10,916 bases of DNA from JAUSIK01 sp964362915 (GCA_964362915.1 CAYIGH010000035.1:1-10916); one strand, 5' to 3'. Counted from the stretch's first letter, positions 1 to 6,256 are shown. The notes: generated from the sequence alone by a model not told the origin. A program made the numbers and translations.

Positions 1-52
1 ACATTGATTTTCTTTTTCTTCCTGAATTTCCTAGGATATGTAGGTTTGTCAT
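1..52 (-). CDS. possible 5' end of a gene leaving the left edge
   Basis: An open frame on the minus strand starts with ATG at 52 and runs off the window after 17 codons (MTNLHILGNSGRKRKSM). It lies downstream of the ATPase gene in the same orientation. An AT-rich TATATAA lies at 65-71, rather close to the ATG for a leaderless promoter, so promoter support is weak. The fragment is too short to assign a family, and it could be a chance open frame. Confidence 0.25.
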   Translation of the reverse strand, partial: MTNLHILGNSGRKRKSM

Positions 53-196
53 TTTTTATTTTTCTATATAATTTTGATAAAACGCAGTTATTTAAATGTT
101 TCTATAAGTAGCATCTAAATAGTAGTTACAAAATTATTTAGTAAGCCATTCTATGAAATCCTGTTTTTTTCTTTTGCATTAAAATAAGAAATTGGT

Positions 197-1453
197 CTAT
201 TTGACCTGCAAGAGCCATTTCCATAGAGGAACGAATTTTATTTTTATTCCTTCTACCTTCTCCTCTGATTCAAAATCCTTTGTTATAATTAACCCGTTTT
301 TTAGGTCTAGCTCTTTTGCACACGCTACTAGGCCTTTAATTTCCCTGTCTTTTGTCTCTCTGTTCTCTAGTTCGTAGACAACTTGCATTATCTCCTTAAC
401 TCTTAAACCTTCTCTTATTATGAAATCGTTTTCTATTCCTGCCTTATTTTTCCAGTAATTTATTTCTTCATTTTGAGATACTCTTCTTCTTAATTCTAAG
501 AATACAATATTTTCATATAATCTTCCCCAATCAATCTTCCCGTTGATAGAATACATAAATCCCGTATCTCCAAGATAAGATTTTCTAGGATATTGTGATT
601 TATCTTTTATATTGTGTGAGAATATAGGCACAAAGAAAAACAAATACCCTTCTTGAGAATAATTTTCTAAATAGAGAAGAGATTGTTTAGATATTTTATA
701 GCCCAGGGTTTTAAAGAAATTTAAACATTTGGAGGCAGAAAAATAGGGCGAATTGATTATGTACTTGCCAAACAACTCTACTGTAGAAATATTCTCTTTG
801 GCTATTTCTGCGACATCTAGACCTATAATATCCTTAAAATAGGAGTTTAATAGTTTTATTTTTTCTATTTTTTCTCTGACTAAAGCAACCTCTGGGAAAC
901 CTCCATAAATACTATAATCATTAAGCTGTTTTTCTATTTTTCCGATTCCAACTACTGTTTTTTCTATTTCTATCTTATTAAATTCTAGAGATTCTTTAAA
1001 AGAAAGAGGATAAAGTTCATATGAAAGTATTCTTCCTCTAAGCGGTTTATAGGGAACTATAAGATTTCTTCTTGAAGAACTAACTATTAATTTTAACCTT
1101 CCCTTGAGCATTTCGTGATTTCTTGATAACCAATTCTCCCAATCAGGAGCACTTGTTATTTCATCTAAAAGGAGATACCCTTCGTCTCCAAACCATTTTA
1201 AGATGTTATCAAGCACATCTTTATTATTTTTTATTCTATTATCCTCTAAATTAACATATCCTACTTTTGCCCCTTTTTGTGAGAGAATATTATGGAGCAG
1301 AAGCAACACACTTGTCTTTCCACATCTTCTTATGCCCGTTATTGCAATTATCTTCAGTTTGGAATTAGATATAATATTATCAAAGTTTATATTTCTTCTT
1401 TTAAGATTTTCTTTCTTAGCATACTCATTCCATTCATCGAATACTGTTTCCAT
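197..1453 (-). CDS. AAA-type ATPase with DUF4143-like C-terminal region (COG1373-like)
   Basis: Predicted 418-residue protein of the prokaryotic AAA ATPases in which a P-loop domain is followed by a DUF4143/nuclease-like region. Numbering from the chosen ATG, Walker A is GIRRCGKTS at 40-48, Walker B is YLLLDEI at 93-99, and a sensor-like strand LIVSSSRRNLI begins near 122, followed by LRGR near 138. The C-terminal part has the family signatures YLGDTGFMY, LYENIVFLEL and YWKNKAGIENDF; the last resembles the E-x-D strand of PD-(D/E)XK folds. The frame can be extended to a TTG at 1474, but a TATA box (TTTATATATT, 1473-1482) overlaps that extension and sits about 25 nt from the ATG at 1453, so a leaderless start at 1453 is preferred. 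Such ATPases are common in DPANN archaea and often found singly; their cellular role is poorly known. The family assignment is strong, the function is not. Confidence 0.88.
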   Translation of the reverse strand: METVFDEWNEYAKKENLKRRNINFDNIISNSKLKIIAITGIRRCGKTSVLLLLHNILSQKGAKVGYVNLEDNRIKNNKDVLDNILKWFGDEGYLLLDEITSAPDWENWLSRNHEMLKGRLKLIVSSSRRNLIVPYKPLRGRILSYELYPLSFKESLEFNKIEIEKTVVGIGKIEKQLNDYSIYGGFPEVALVREKIEKIKLLNSYFKDIIGLDVAEIAKENISTVELFGKYIINSPYFSASKCLNFFKTLGYKISKQSLLYLENYSQEGYLFFFVPIFSHNIKDKSQYPRKSYLGDTGFMYSINGKIDWGRLYENIVFLELRRRVSQNEEINYWKNKAGIENDFIIREGLRVKEIMQVVYELENRETKDREIKGLVACAKELDLKNGLIITKDFESEEKVEGIKIKFVPLWKWLLQVK

Positions 1454-1472
1454 TATTGTTCTAATAGAAAAC

Positions 1473-1482
1473 AATATATAAA
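1473..1482 (-). promoter_or_regulatory. TATA box of the AAA ATPase gene
   Basis: The minus strand reads AGTTTATATATTG here. The element is centred about 25 nt upstream of the ATG at 1453, the spacing expected for a leaderless archaeal transcript. This decides the start codon against the upstream TTG. Confidence 0.6.
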
Positions 1483-1514
1483 CTTTTCTGTTTTTTAGAA
1501 AAACTATTTAAAAG

Positions 1515-2051
1515 TTACTTCTTCAAAGCCATCCTATGATAACTGGTTTCTTTCTTTTTTGTTAGATGCTTTTGTGCTTTTGCCTCTAACTTAGCTTCTT
1601 TAGCATGCTGTTCTACTACTGCCTGCTCTTTTTCTTTTTCTTCAACTTTTTCTGTTTCTGTTTTAACTTCTATTTTTGCTTCTTCTTTCTTCTCTCCTGG
1701 CTTTTCTTCTTTCTTCTCCTCTTTTATATGCCTTTTTTCTGCTTTCGCTTTACTAAATTTAACATGCTGCGGAGTTTCTACAAACCCTACTTTGATAATA
1801 TCGTTCTCTTTTATTGCTTTAACTTTTACTTTTGCTGGGGGATGTCTTCTTCCTCTAAACCATAATTCGTTATTAAAATAAATGTCAAGTTTCACTTTCT
1901 TAATATCTCTATCCGGAACCTTCATATGTTTTGCTATAAATTCTTTTATTGCTTTTATTGCTTTTCTTCCTCTTTCATATTCTGGGGCTTTTATCCATAC
2001 TCTTCTAAGAGGTATTATATATTCTCTTTCCAAGATTTTTGTATCTGCCAT
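1515..2051 (-). CDS. rpl31e: large-subunit ribosomal protein eL31 with long charged C-terminal tail
   Basis: Residues 1-107 match eL31, a protein near the polypeptide exit tunnel of the archaeal and eukaryotic 50S/60S subunit. Recognisable segments are EREYIIPLRRVWIKAPEYER (8-27), RKAIKAIKEFIAKHMKV (29-45), VKLDIYFNNELWFRGRRHPP (53-72) and VKVKAIKENDIIKVGF (75-90). The family is usually about 85-100 residues. Here the frame continues about 70 residues as a Lys/Glu/Ala-rich, low-complexity tail that is probably disordered or a single charged helix. The gene starts 1 nt after the eL39 stop and is the last gene of the eS19-orf-eL39-eL31 operon. T-rich sequence (minus strand TAGTTTTTCT, around 1500) follows the stop and may terminate transcription. 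The ribosomal core is certain; the tail is the oddity. Confidence 0.93.
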   Translation of the reverse strand: MADTKILEREYIIPLRRVWIKAPEYERGRKAIKAIKEFIAKHMKVPDRDIKKVKLDIYFNNELWFRGRRHPPAKVKVKAIKENDIIKVGFVETPQHVKFSKAKAEKRHIKEEKKEEKPGEKKEEAKIEVKTETEKVEEKEKEQAVVEQHAKEAKLEAKAQKHLTKKKETSYHRMALKK

Positions 2052-2052
2052 T

Positions 2053-2265
2053 TTATCCTAAATGCTGTTTATGAACTCTTCTAGGTTTTATTTTAAGTTT
2101 AGTTCTGCGCCAGTGGCGTCTTTGCTTAGTGATTTGAGACGGATGAACTCTTTTTCCTGGGCCGAATTTTCTAACTACTGCCCAAAATGGAGCCCATTTT
2201 GTTCGCCTGTTTTTTACAGCTAACTTGACTTTTTTTGGATAATATTTTGTCATCTTTTTAATCAT
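2053..2265 (-). CDS. rpl39e: large-subunit ribosomal protein eL39
   Basis: Small, very basic protein (70 residues) with the eL39 signature QRRHWRRTKLKI at about 47-58, preceded by KKVKLAVKNRRTKWAPFWAV, the basic segment that threads the exit tunnel wall in archaeal and eukaryotic large subunits. The family is normally about 51 residues; this copy has a few extra residues at both ends (C-terminal KPRRVHKQHLG). Two starts are possible. The ATG at 2265 overlaps the upstream gene's end by 8 nt. The ATG at 2253, four codons in (MTKYYPKK), lies 4 nt after that stop and looks more like typical eL39 N-termini. No clear Shine-Dalgarno decides between them. It is co-transcribed with eS19 and eL31, an arrangement widespread in archaea. 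Confidence 0.9.
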   Translation of the reverse strand: MIKKMTKYYPKKVKLAVKNRRTKWAPFWAVVRKFGPGKRVHPSQITKQRRHWRRTKLKIKPRRVHKQHLG

Positions 2266-2641
2266 CCAGTATCTGCTTATGGATAATTCTCCCTTTTATA
2301 TAATGATCTTTCATTGTATTCTTTCTTTTAAGTATGTCTTCAAAATTATGAACTCCTGCTGCTTCTAAATCTATTTTCTTTTCTTGTTCTAATTTTTTTA
2401 AATATTTCCATACTTCCTCTTCTGGATAAAATTGGATACTATTATTGTATCTGAATCTAGCTGGATTAATATTATAAGCAGAGGGAAATATTCTGCTTTC
2501 TTGCAGGTTATTTCTTATTCCAACTTCAGAAACCTTTAAGCCTATATCCTCAAATAGACGTCTTATATCTGATATACTATAAACTCTCTGATTTAGTTTT
2601 CCCCTTAAAATTTCTTTGATAAACTCTCTATCTGTTGTCAT
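2258..2641 (-). CDS. unrecognised 127-aa protein inside the ribosomal operon
   Basis: I do not recognise this family. Its ATG overlaps the eS19 stop codon (ATGA), and its own stop lies next to or just inside the eL39 start, so it is almost certainly translated as part of the ribosomal operon. Residues 20-50 (VYSISDIRRLFEDIGLKVSE onward) followed by FYPEEEVWKYLKKLEQEKKI (about 71-90) resemble a MerR/excisionase-type winged helix, in which a helix-turn-helix precedes a short wing and a Glu-Glu-hydrophobic helix. This likeness is by eye only. The C-terminus is basic and His/Lys-rich (KRKNTMKDHYIKGRIIHKQ). Many archaea have a PDCD5-like DNA-binding protein between eS19 and eL39; this sequence does not look like PDCD5. 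A ribosome-linked or nucleic-acid-binding role is inferred from position and charge. Confidence 0.8.
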   Translation of the reverse strand: MTTDREFIKEILRGKLNQRVYSISDIRRLFEDIGLKVSEVGIRNNLQESRIFPSAYNINPARFRYNNSIQFYPEEEVWKYLKKLEQEKKIDLEAAGVHNFEDILKRKNTMKDHYIKGRIIHKQILDD

Positions 2642-3048
2642 TTTATAACTTCCTCCATAAAGGATTTTCCTTTTTGCGTTAACTTGCGGCCTGCTTTTTT
2701 TTCCTTAGATTTTTCTATGAAACCGGCAGCTTCCGCTTGCTGCAAAATTGTTCTGATTATCTTGCCTCCTGCTTTTCTAAATTCGGCGGGTTTTACTCCT
2801 CTTTTTTTTCTGCCGCCATACCTAGTTCTAAGTCTTTGCACGCCGACTGTGCCTCTAATGTAAATCTGCCTTAATATACTGGCTGCTCTTTTATGCCAAA
2901 AATCCGGCTCTATTACAGGACGAGCTTTGTGTGCAGAGCTTTTTACAAAATCTGACCATTCTGGCTTTTTAAACTCAGGGATTTTCTTTAAAGCTTCTGC
3001 AAGGGATTTGTTGTATTTCTCTGGGTGGATTGTTCTTATATCTGCCAT
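2638..3048 (-). CDS. rps19e: small-subunit ribosomal protein eS19
   Basis: 136-residue eS19, a protein of the small-subunit head required in eukaryotes for 18S rRNA maturation. Family landmarks are visible: WHKRAASILRQIYIRG, VGVQRLRTRYGGRKKRGVKP, a region ending IIRTILQQAEAAGFIEK, and GRKLTQKGKSFMEEV at the C-terminus. The frame is open to an ATG at 3078, but the protein is taken to start at the ATG at 3048 (MADIRTIHPEKY). That matches the family's N-terminus, and the TATA element TTATAAA at 3082-3088 lies only a few bases from 3078, so transcription should begin near 3060 and leave the upstream ATG untranscribed. It is the first gene of the operon, and its stop overlaps the next start as ATGA. 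Confidence 0.93.
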   Translation of the reverse strand: MADIRTIHPEKYNKSLAEALKKIPEFKKPEWSDFVKSSAHKARPVIEPDFWHKRAASILRQIYIRGTVGVQRLRTRYGGRKKRGVKPAEFRKAGGKIIRTILQQAEAAGFIEKSKEKKAGRKLTQKGKSFMEEVIK

Positions 3049-3081
3049 ATTAGGATAATGAAAGAGAGTGAAAAACAAGGC

Positions 3082-3088
3082 TTATAAA
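3082..3088 (-). promoter_or_regulatory. TATA box of the eS19-eL39-eL31 operon
   Basis: The minus strand reads AAGATTTATAAGCC. With the usual 25-nt spacing, transcription would start near 3060, leaving a leader of about a dozen bases before the eS19 ATG at 3048. The 134-bp gap between this operon and the CRM protein gene contains no other clear signal. Confidence 0.55.
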
Positions 3089-3182
3089 TCTTGCTTTTGG
3101 GTTTTTTTAGAATTGACTATTCATATTCTCCTTCGAGAAAATCTAACTCTCTACAGGGAGTAAAGATTACTTTTAGACAAAA

Positions 3183-3440
3183 TTAATGAATAATTTTCTT
3201 TGGCTTGGAAGAGCGTTTTCTAAGTATTACTGTAAAACCTATAATCTTATAATTACAATAATAATTTACTTTCTGCACTATCTCATCTGCCATGGCAATT
3301 ATTTTTATTCTATCTCTTTCTGAGGATTTTAATAGAGAGATCCTTATTTGATCATGTGTTTTAAAACTGAGATTGAGAGTTTCTATAAATCCCTGCGTTA
3401 TGCCATTTTTTCCTATCTGGAATCTTGATTCAGATGTCAT
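3183..3440 (-). CDS. CRM-domain (YhbY-like) RNA-binding protein
   Basis: 85-residue protein consisting of a single CRM domain. Its features are RFQIGKNGITQGFIETL (6-22) with the RNA-binding GxxG loop GKNG at 10-13, the strand DQIRISLLKSS (30-40), the helix KIIAMADEIVQKVNYY (46-61), and the closing strand IIGFTVILRKRS (66-77) characteristic of the family. Bacterial YhbY associates with pre-50S particles, and archaeal single-CRM proteins are assumed to act in ribosome biogenesis. The last residues are basic (KRSSKPKK). The start codon lies inside the 3' end of the NFACT-R gene (11-bp overlap), so the two proteins should be translationally coupled. The family call is secure; a large-subunit assembly or quality-control role is inferred from family and partner. 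Confidence 0.85.
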   Translation of the reverse strand: MTSESRFQIGKNGITQGFIETLNLSFKTHDQIRISLLKSSERDRIKIIAMADEIVQKVNYYCNYKIIGFTVILRKRSSKPKKIIH

Positions 3441-4020
3441 TTTTGATTTTTATCCCACCTGCTGGCAGGGCACTAAGCAAATCATCTTTACTGAATGACT
3501 CTGCTAAAACTATTTGTAATTTTGGGAGCATTAAATGCTTATCTGCTTTTCCTGGCACGATCTTGAGCAAAATATCTTTTTTAGACCTCACTGTCATGGG
3601 AGGCACTGCTCTTAATTTATCATGCTGTTTTGTTAATACTAGCTCTATTGGAACAGAGACGCGTTTTATTTCGCCTTTTACACCCCATGTTCCTATTTTC
3701 ATTGTTTTAAGCTTCTGCAATTGAGATAAATTGAATATATCTACGCTTGCACGTTTCTTTCCTGTTTTCCATGCCTGACTAAATGAAGCAGTGAAAATTG
3801 CACATTCCTTAATATCTGATTCTTTTAGCACTTTGGGATCAGCAAATATGACTGAAAATGGGCTTCCTGGCTCTGTAGTATGCATCATTATCCTATCTTT
3901 CTTTGATTCCTTCAGTTTTCTAATTAAGTATTCATTCTGTTCTGCATTCTTCCCCCCTGCTACTAACTTTCCTGATGATAAATAAAACCATCTGTATTTT
4001 TGATATTCTTTAAACTCCAT
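3430..4020 (-). CDS. stand-alone NFACT-R (DUF814) domain protein
   Basis: 196-residue protein resembling the C-terminal NFACT-R domain of Rqc2/NEMF/RqcH, which binds large ribosomal subunits carrying stalled chains. The opening YRWFYLSSGKLVAGGKNAEQ (9-28) continuing NEYLIRK corresponds to the family's 'W-F-S-dG-l-viGGrda-qNe' motif. KDRIMMHTTEPGSPFSVI (41-58) matches the D-hh-H-x-PGS loop, and FTASFSQAWK (76-85) matches the 'a..SkAWk' helix. The segment IGTWGVKGE (109-117) matches the 'GsFmirGk' strand. The NFACT-N, HhH and coiled-coil parts of full Rqc2 are absent and the start is well defined, so this is a free-standing domain rather than a truncation at the window edge. Residues 130-196 form an extra C-terminal region of unknown fold. 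A TATA element centred 25 nt upstream suggests a leaderless mRNA. It is coupled to the downstream CRM gene. Confidence 0.83.
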   Translation of the reverse strand: MEFKEYQKYRWFYLSSGKLVAGGKNAEQNEYLIRKLKESKKDRIMMHTTEPGSPFSVIFADPKVLKESDIKECAIFTASFSQAWKTGKKRASVDIFNLSQLQKLKTMKIGTWGVKGEIKRVSVPIELVLTKQHDKLRAVPPMTVRSKKDILLKIVPGKADKHLMLPKLQIVLAESFSKDDLLSALPAGGIKIKNDI

Positions 4021-4040
4021 AAAATTAGAAGAAAAATAGG

Positions 4041-4055
4041 GTTTTTAAGGTTATT
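4041..4055. promoter_or_regulatory. shared divergent TATA element, site A
   Basis: GTTTTTAAGGTTATT sits in the 50-bp gap between the NFACT-R gene (minus, ATG at 4020) and the ICMT-like gene (plus, ATG at 4071). The TTTTTAA core is centred near 4045, about 25 nt from both start codons, and no other TATA-like element fits either gene. The same 15-mer with one change recurs at 8980-8994 in the same geometry. Its use in both directions is inferred from spacing. Confidence 0.55.
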
Positions 4056-4070
4056 CGTATCTACACTTAT

Positions 4071-4640
4071 ATGAACTTAACGGCCTTGTTTAAGAGCGTA
4101 AATATTGTTATTGTGATTATATTTGCGCTCTTTATTTCTGATTGGAGAAAAAAACAAGGAATGGTGCCCTTAATATCTAGAAAACTAACTAGTCTCATAA
4201 AATTCCTTTATATTTTTCCTATTTTGATTTACTTATATGTACTTTTAAGAATTGATTCATTAAATATTTATGATTTTATGAGTATTATGCTTGATTTTAT
4301 TGGCGTCTTTTTAGTTGTTAAAGCTAAATCAGATCTGGGAAAACAGCATACATGGGCAGGGTTTAGATTAAATAAGACGAAATTGATTTCCAAGGGCATT
4401 TATTCTTATATAAGGCATCCTCTTTATACTGGAATATTTTTGTTTATTTTTGGAGGAATCTTTATTATTTTAGGACATGGAAGCAAGATTTTAATTATCT
4501 TATCTTTAATTTCTTCGGCGATTATAATTTCTTTTCTTCTTTATGCTGCAGGAAAAGAAACAGAAATTCTTGAAAAAGAATTTGGAAAAGAATTTTTAAA
4601 TTATAAAAGAAGAGTTGGAGCTTTCTTTCCTAAAATATAG
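4071..4640 (+). CDS. isoprenylcysteine carboxyl methyltransferase (ICMT)-family membrane protein
   Basis: 189-residue membrane protein with about five hydrophobic segments (roughly 8-23, 42-60, 68-84, 118-136, 140-160). The C-terminal half carries the ICMT/PEMT-type signature: LISKGIYSYIRHPLYTGIF at 105-123 (the G-x-Y-x-x-x-RHP-x-Y SAM-binding motif), then GKETEILEKEFGKEFLNYKR at 161-180, the conserved E-x-x-L-x-x-x-F-x-x-x-Y helix that completes the cofactor pocket. Family members methylate lipids, prenylcysteine or other small substrates at the membrane. The substrate here cannot be told, and protein prenylcysteine is unlikely in archaea. Transcription diverges from the NFACT-R gene at a shared TATA element and probably gives a leaderless mRNA. 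A strong hairpin just after the stop codon probably ends transcription. Confidence 0.85.
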   Translation: MNLTALFKSVNIVIVIIFALFISDWRKKQGMVPLISRKLTSLIKFLYIFPILIYLYVLLRIDSLNIYDFMSIMLDFIGVFLVVKAKSDLGKQHTWAGFRLNKTKLISKGIYSYIRHPLYTGIFLFIFGGIFIILGHGSKILIILSLISSAIIISFLLYAAGKETEILEKEFGKEFLNYKRRVGAFFPKI

Positions 4641-4641
4641 T

Positions 4642-4679
4642 GAAAGACGCAAGTTTTCTACTAATATAGTGCGTCTTTC
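4642..4679 (+). terminator. 10-bp perfect hairpin between convergent genes
   Basis: GAAAGACGCA (4642-4651) and TGCGTCTTTC (4670-4679) form a perfect 10-bp inverted repeat around an 18-nt AT-rich loop. It begins 2 nt after the ICMT-like stop, in the 70-bp gap facing the convergent nucleotidase gene. There is no long T-tract after it, so it could be a transcript-end stabiliser or barrier rather than a classical terminator. A second, weaker dyad (ATAGTCA 4686-4692 with TGACTAT 4720-4726) follows. Confidence 0.5.
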
Positions 4680-4710
4680 CCTTGATAGTCAGGGCGCAAA
4701 CGGTCAAATT

Positions 4711-5307
4711 TCAGCTTCCTTGACTATAGCTTAAATCGTTTATTTGCCTTAGTGCTTCCTGCCAGGAATTCACACGTATTATTTTTTCATGATTTATGTT
4801 TTGATTCCATTTACGATTAAAAAGTATAAGCGATATGCCTGCATTTGTGCATTTTAGTGCTACATTAGGGTCATCGTCTAAAAGACAATCTAAGGAATAC
4901 TTTTTACAAATTTGTTCTTTTGTCAGCCCCTTTTCTCCGCTATAATCTGACGTAAAAAATACTTCTGAAATTAATCCATTGAGGTGCTTATCAAGCCATT
5001 TTTGAGTTTTATCTTTAGCAATGCCATACCTTGCTGTTACAATGAACAATTCTGAATACTCCTTTATTTTTTTTATTGAGTCTACTGCTCCTTCAAATGG
5101 CTTCAAGTTATCAAAATGTTCTGATATGTAAAACCTTCTTCCTAATTCTTTTGCTTCTTCTTCCTTGGCATTTATTATTTTCCAAATATCATAATCGTAA
5201 ATGTCTTCTTTTGTGAAATTTGTGCCTGTTTCTTTATTATAATAATTGAGAAATGGGTCTATTAAATCTACAATTGTTTCATCAAGATCAATGCCTAACT
5301 TTTTCAT
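4711..5307 (-). CDS. HAD-superfamily 5'(3')-deoxyribonucleotidase-like phosphatase (NT5C type)
   Basis: 198-residue soluble HAD phosphatase. Motif I is GIDLDETIVDL at 5-15, with nucleophile D7 and acid D9. Motif II is FIVTARYG at 88-95 with T91. A lysine in the K126-K130 region supplies motif III, and LLDDDPNV at 142-149 is motif IV, with acidic residues coordinating Mg2+. The helical cap between motifs I and II, including DYDIWKI (38-44) and RRFYISEHFDNLKPFEGAV (57-75), is typical of the NT5C / '5' nucleotidase, deoxy (pyrimidine), cytosolic type C' family, which dephosphorylates deoxynucleoside monophosphates. Exact substrate specificity cannot be read from sequence. A TATA box at 5328-5337 lies about 25 nt upstream of the ATG, so the gene appears monocistronic and leaderless. 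Confidence 0.85.
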   Translation of the reverse strand: MKKLGIDLDETIVDLIDPFLNYYNKETGTNFTKEDIYDYDIWKIINAKEEEAKELGRRFYISEHFDNLKPFEGAVDSIKKIKEYSELFIVTARYGIAKDKTQKWLDKHLNGLISEVFFTSDYSGEKGLTKEQICKKYSLDCLLDDDPNVALKCTNAGISLILFNRKWNQNINHEKIIRVNSWQEALRQINDLSYSQGS

Positions 5308-5327
5308 TATTTAATTATAGATAATAG

Positions 5328-5337
5328 TTTTATAAAA
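5328..5337 (-). promoter_or_regulatory. TATA box of the nucleotidase gene
   Basis: TTTTATAAAA, centred about 25 nt upstream of the ATG at 5307. It fills the short gap after the stop of the pilin-like gene, so the nucleotidase probably has its own leaderless transcript. Confidence 0.55.
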
Positions 5338-5346
5338 TTATCTCAA

Positions 5347-5928
5347 TTAGAAAAGCCCTTTAGATTCTATTTTTACAAAGAAGCTTAAATCTTCATAAGG
5401 ACTATTTGGCGATTCTCCTTTGTCTGTACGGTAGATTACTATACGATATTTTGTTTCGCAGAGAGGGGAATCCTCAGGAATTATTATTTTTATACGCTCT
5501 GCATCTACTTCTCCTGGCCTGACTGCGACTGAGCCCTGTCCAAATTTAATCCATTTCTCTGCAATTTCCTTTGTTACTCCGCAATTTGTTCTTATGTTGG
5601 GGTCATCTAACAAGGTAGTATATTGAAAGTTTTGTGAGCCTACTGCTCCTCTTTCTGTATTCCTGATACCAAACGCCACGCCGAATTCAGAACCTTGTTC
5701 TACTTTAGCAGTACTTTCTGTAAGCTTTAGAACTGCTCTTTCATCCTCATCAACAAATAGATTCTTTATCTCTTCTTTTACTTTTTCGTTAATCTCATCA
5801 ACATTATCTGTTGCTCCTCTAAAAATATTTCTGATTAGGACTAATCCAAGAATTAGCATTGACATTGCCAGAACTATTATGACAATTGTTCCTATAGATA
5901 GTTCTACTGCTGCTTTTTTATTAGCCAT
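5347..5928 (-). CDS. pilin-like N-terminally anchored surface protein
   Basis: 193-residue protein. A short basic start (MANKK) is followed by AAVELSIGTIVIIVLAMSML, a hydrophobic helix of the archaeal type IV pilin/archaellin sort with a glutamate near its start. A prepilin peptidase might cut after the KK/KKA region, but the Glu is not clearly at the canonical +5 position. Residues 40-65 look helical (NVDEINEKVKEEIKNLFVDE), and the rest appears to be a beta-rich extracellular domain with two cysteines (C116, C157) that could form a disulfide. The gene starts 1 nt after the stop of the DUF4190 gene, so the two form an operon. It may be a minor pilin or simply a membrane-anchored surface protein; no pilus assembly ATPase lies nearby. 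Confidence 0.7.
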   Translation of the reverse strand: MANKKAAVELSIGTIVIIVLAMSMLILGLVLIRNIFRGATDNVDEINEKVKEEIKNLFVDEDERAVLKLTESTAKVEQGSEFGVAFGIRNTERGAVGSQNFQYTTLLDDPNIRTNCGVTKEIAEKWIKFGQGSVAVRPGEVDAERIKIIIPEDSPLCETKYRIVIYRTDKGESPNSPYEDLSFFVKIESKGLF

Positions 5929-5929
5929 A

Positions 5930-6256
5930 TTACTGATTTCCTAATCCTTGTAATTGAGATAGTTGATTAATTTGATCTAATAATCCTGAATCCTGTATCT
6001 GCTTGGCAACTGTAACTACAATCCATATAAGCACCAATATATTTAATATAATTCCAATTACATTTAAGATTATTCCCCATGATGCCCATTTATTTTTTGA
6101 ATTTTTTCTTTGGACTAATGCGAAAATCAGTCCTATAATGCCTAAAATAGTTCCATGCACATTTATGCCAAATGCGAAGACAATGCTAATAATTCCTAAT
6201 ATTACTGATGCCACACCGAAATTATTATCATTGGATTTCTTTTCCTCTTTTTCCAT
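5930..6256 (-). CDS. DUF4190-like small membrane protein
   Basis: 108-residue membrane protein. An acidic/polar N-terminus (MEKEEKKSNDNN) precedes two or three hydrophobic helices: FGVASVILGIISIVFAFGIN, GTILGIIGLIFALVQ, then a basic loop (RKNSKNK) and WGIILNVIGIILNILVLIWI. This 'ASVILGIISI...LGIIGLIFA...NVIGIILNI' pattern is that of DUF4190 proteins, whose function is unknown. The C-terminus is polar and Gln/Leu-rich (QINQLSQLQGLGNQ). The frame is open to an ATG at 6295, but TTTATAAA at 6278-6285 is centred 26 nt upstream of the ATG at 6256, which makes 6256 the likely leaderless start. It is the first gene of a two-gene operon with the pilin-like protein. Confidence 0.8.
   Translation of the reverse strand: MEKEEKKSNDNNFGVASVILGIISIVFAFGINVHGTILGIIGLIFALVQRKNSKNKWASWGIILNVIGIILNILVLIWIVVTVAKQIQDSGLLDQINQLSQLQGLGNQ

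Noticed and set aside
192..377. Plus-strand open frame over the ATPase 3' end
   Set aside because: It is antisense to the well-supported ATPase, Ser/Phe-rich as expected from the complement, and has no promoter or family likeness.
1203..1498. Plus-strand hydrophobic frames opposite the ATPase 5' end
   Set aside because: Two overlapping frames antisense to Walker A/B coding sequence; the hydrophobicity comes from the complement of Lys/Glu codons.
1605..1865. Phe/Leu-rich plus-strand frame resembling a membrane protein
   Set aside because: It is the exact antisense of the Lys/Glu-rich eL31 tail; AAR/GAR codons read as TTY/CTY on the other strand.
3425..3985. Plus-strand frames over the NFACT-R gene
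   Set aside because: Antisense to a gene with clear motifs; no promoter, no recognisable protein.
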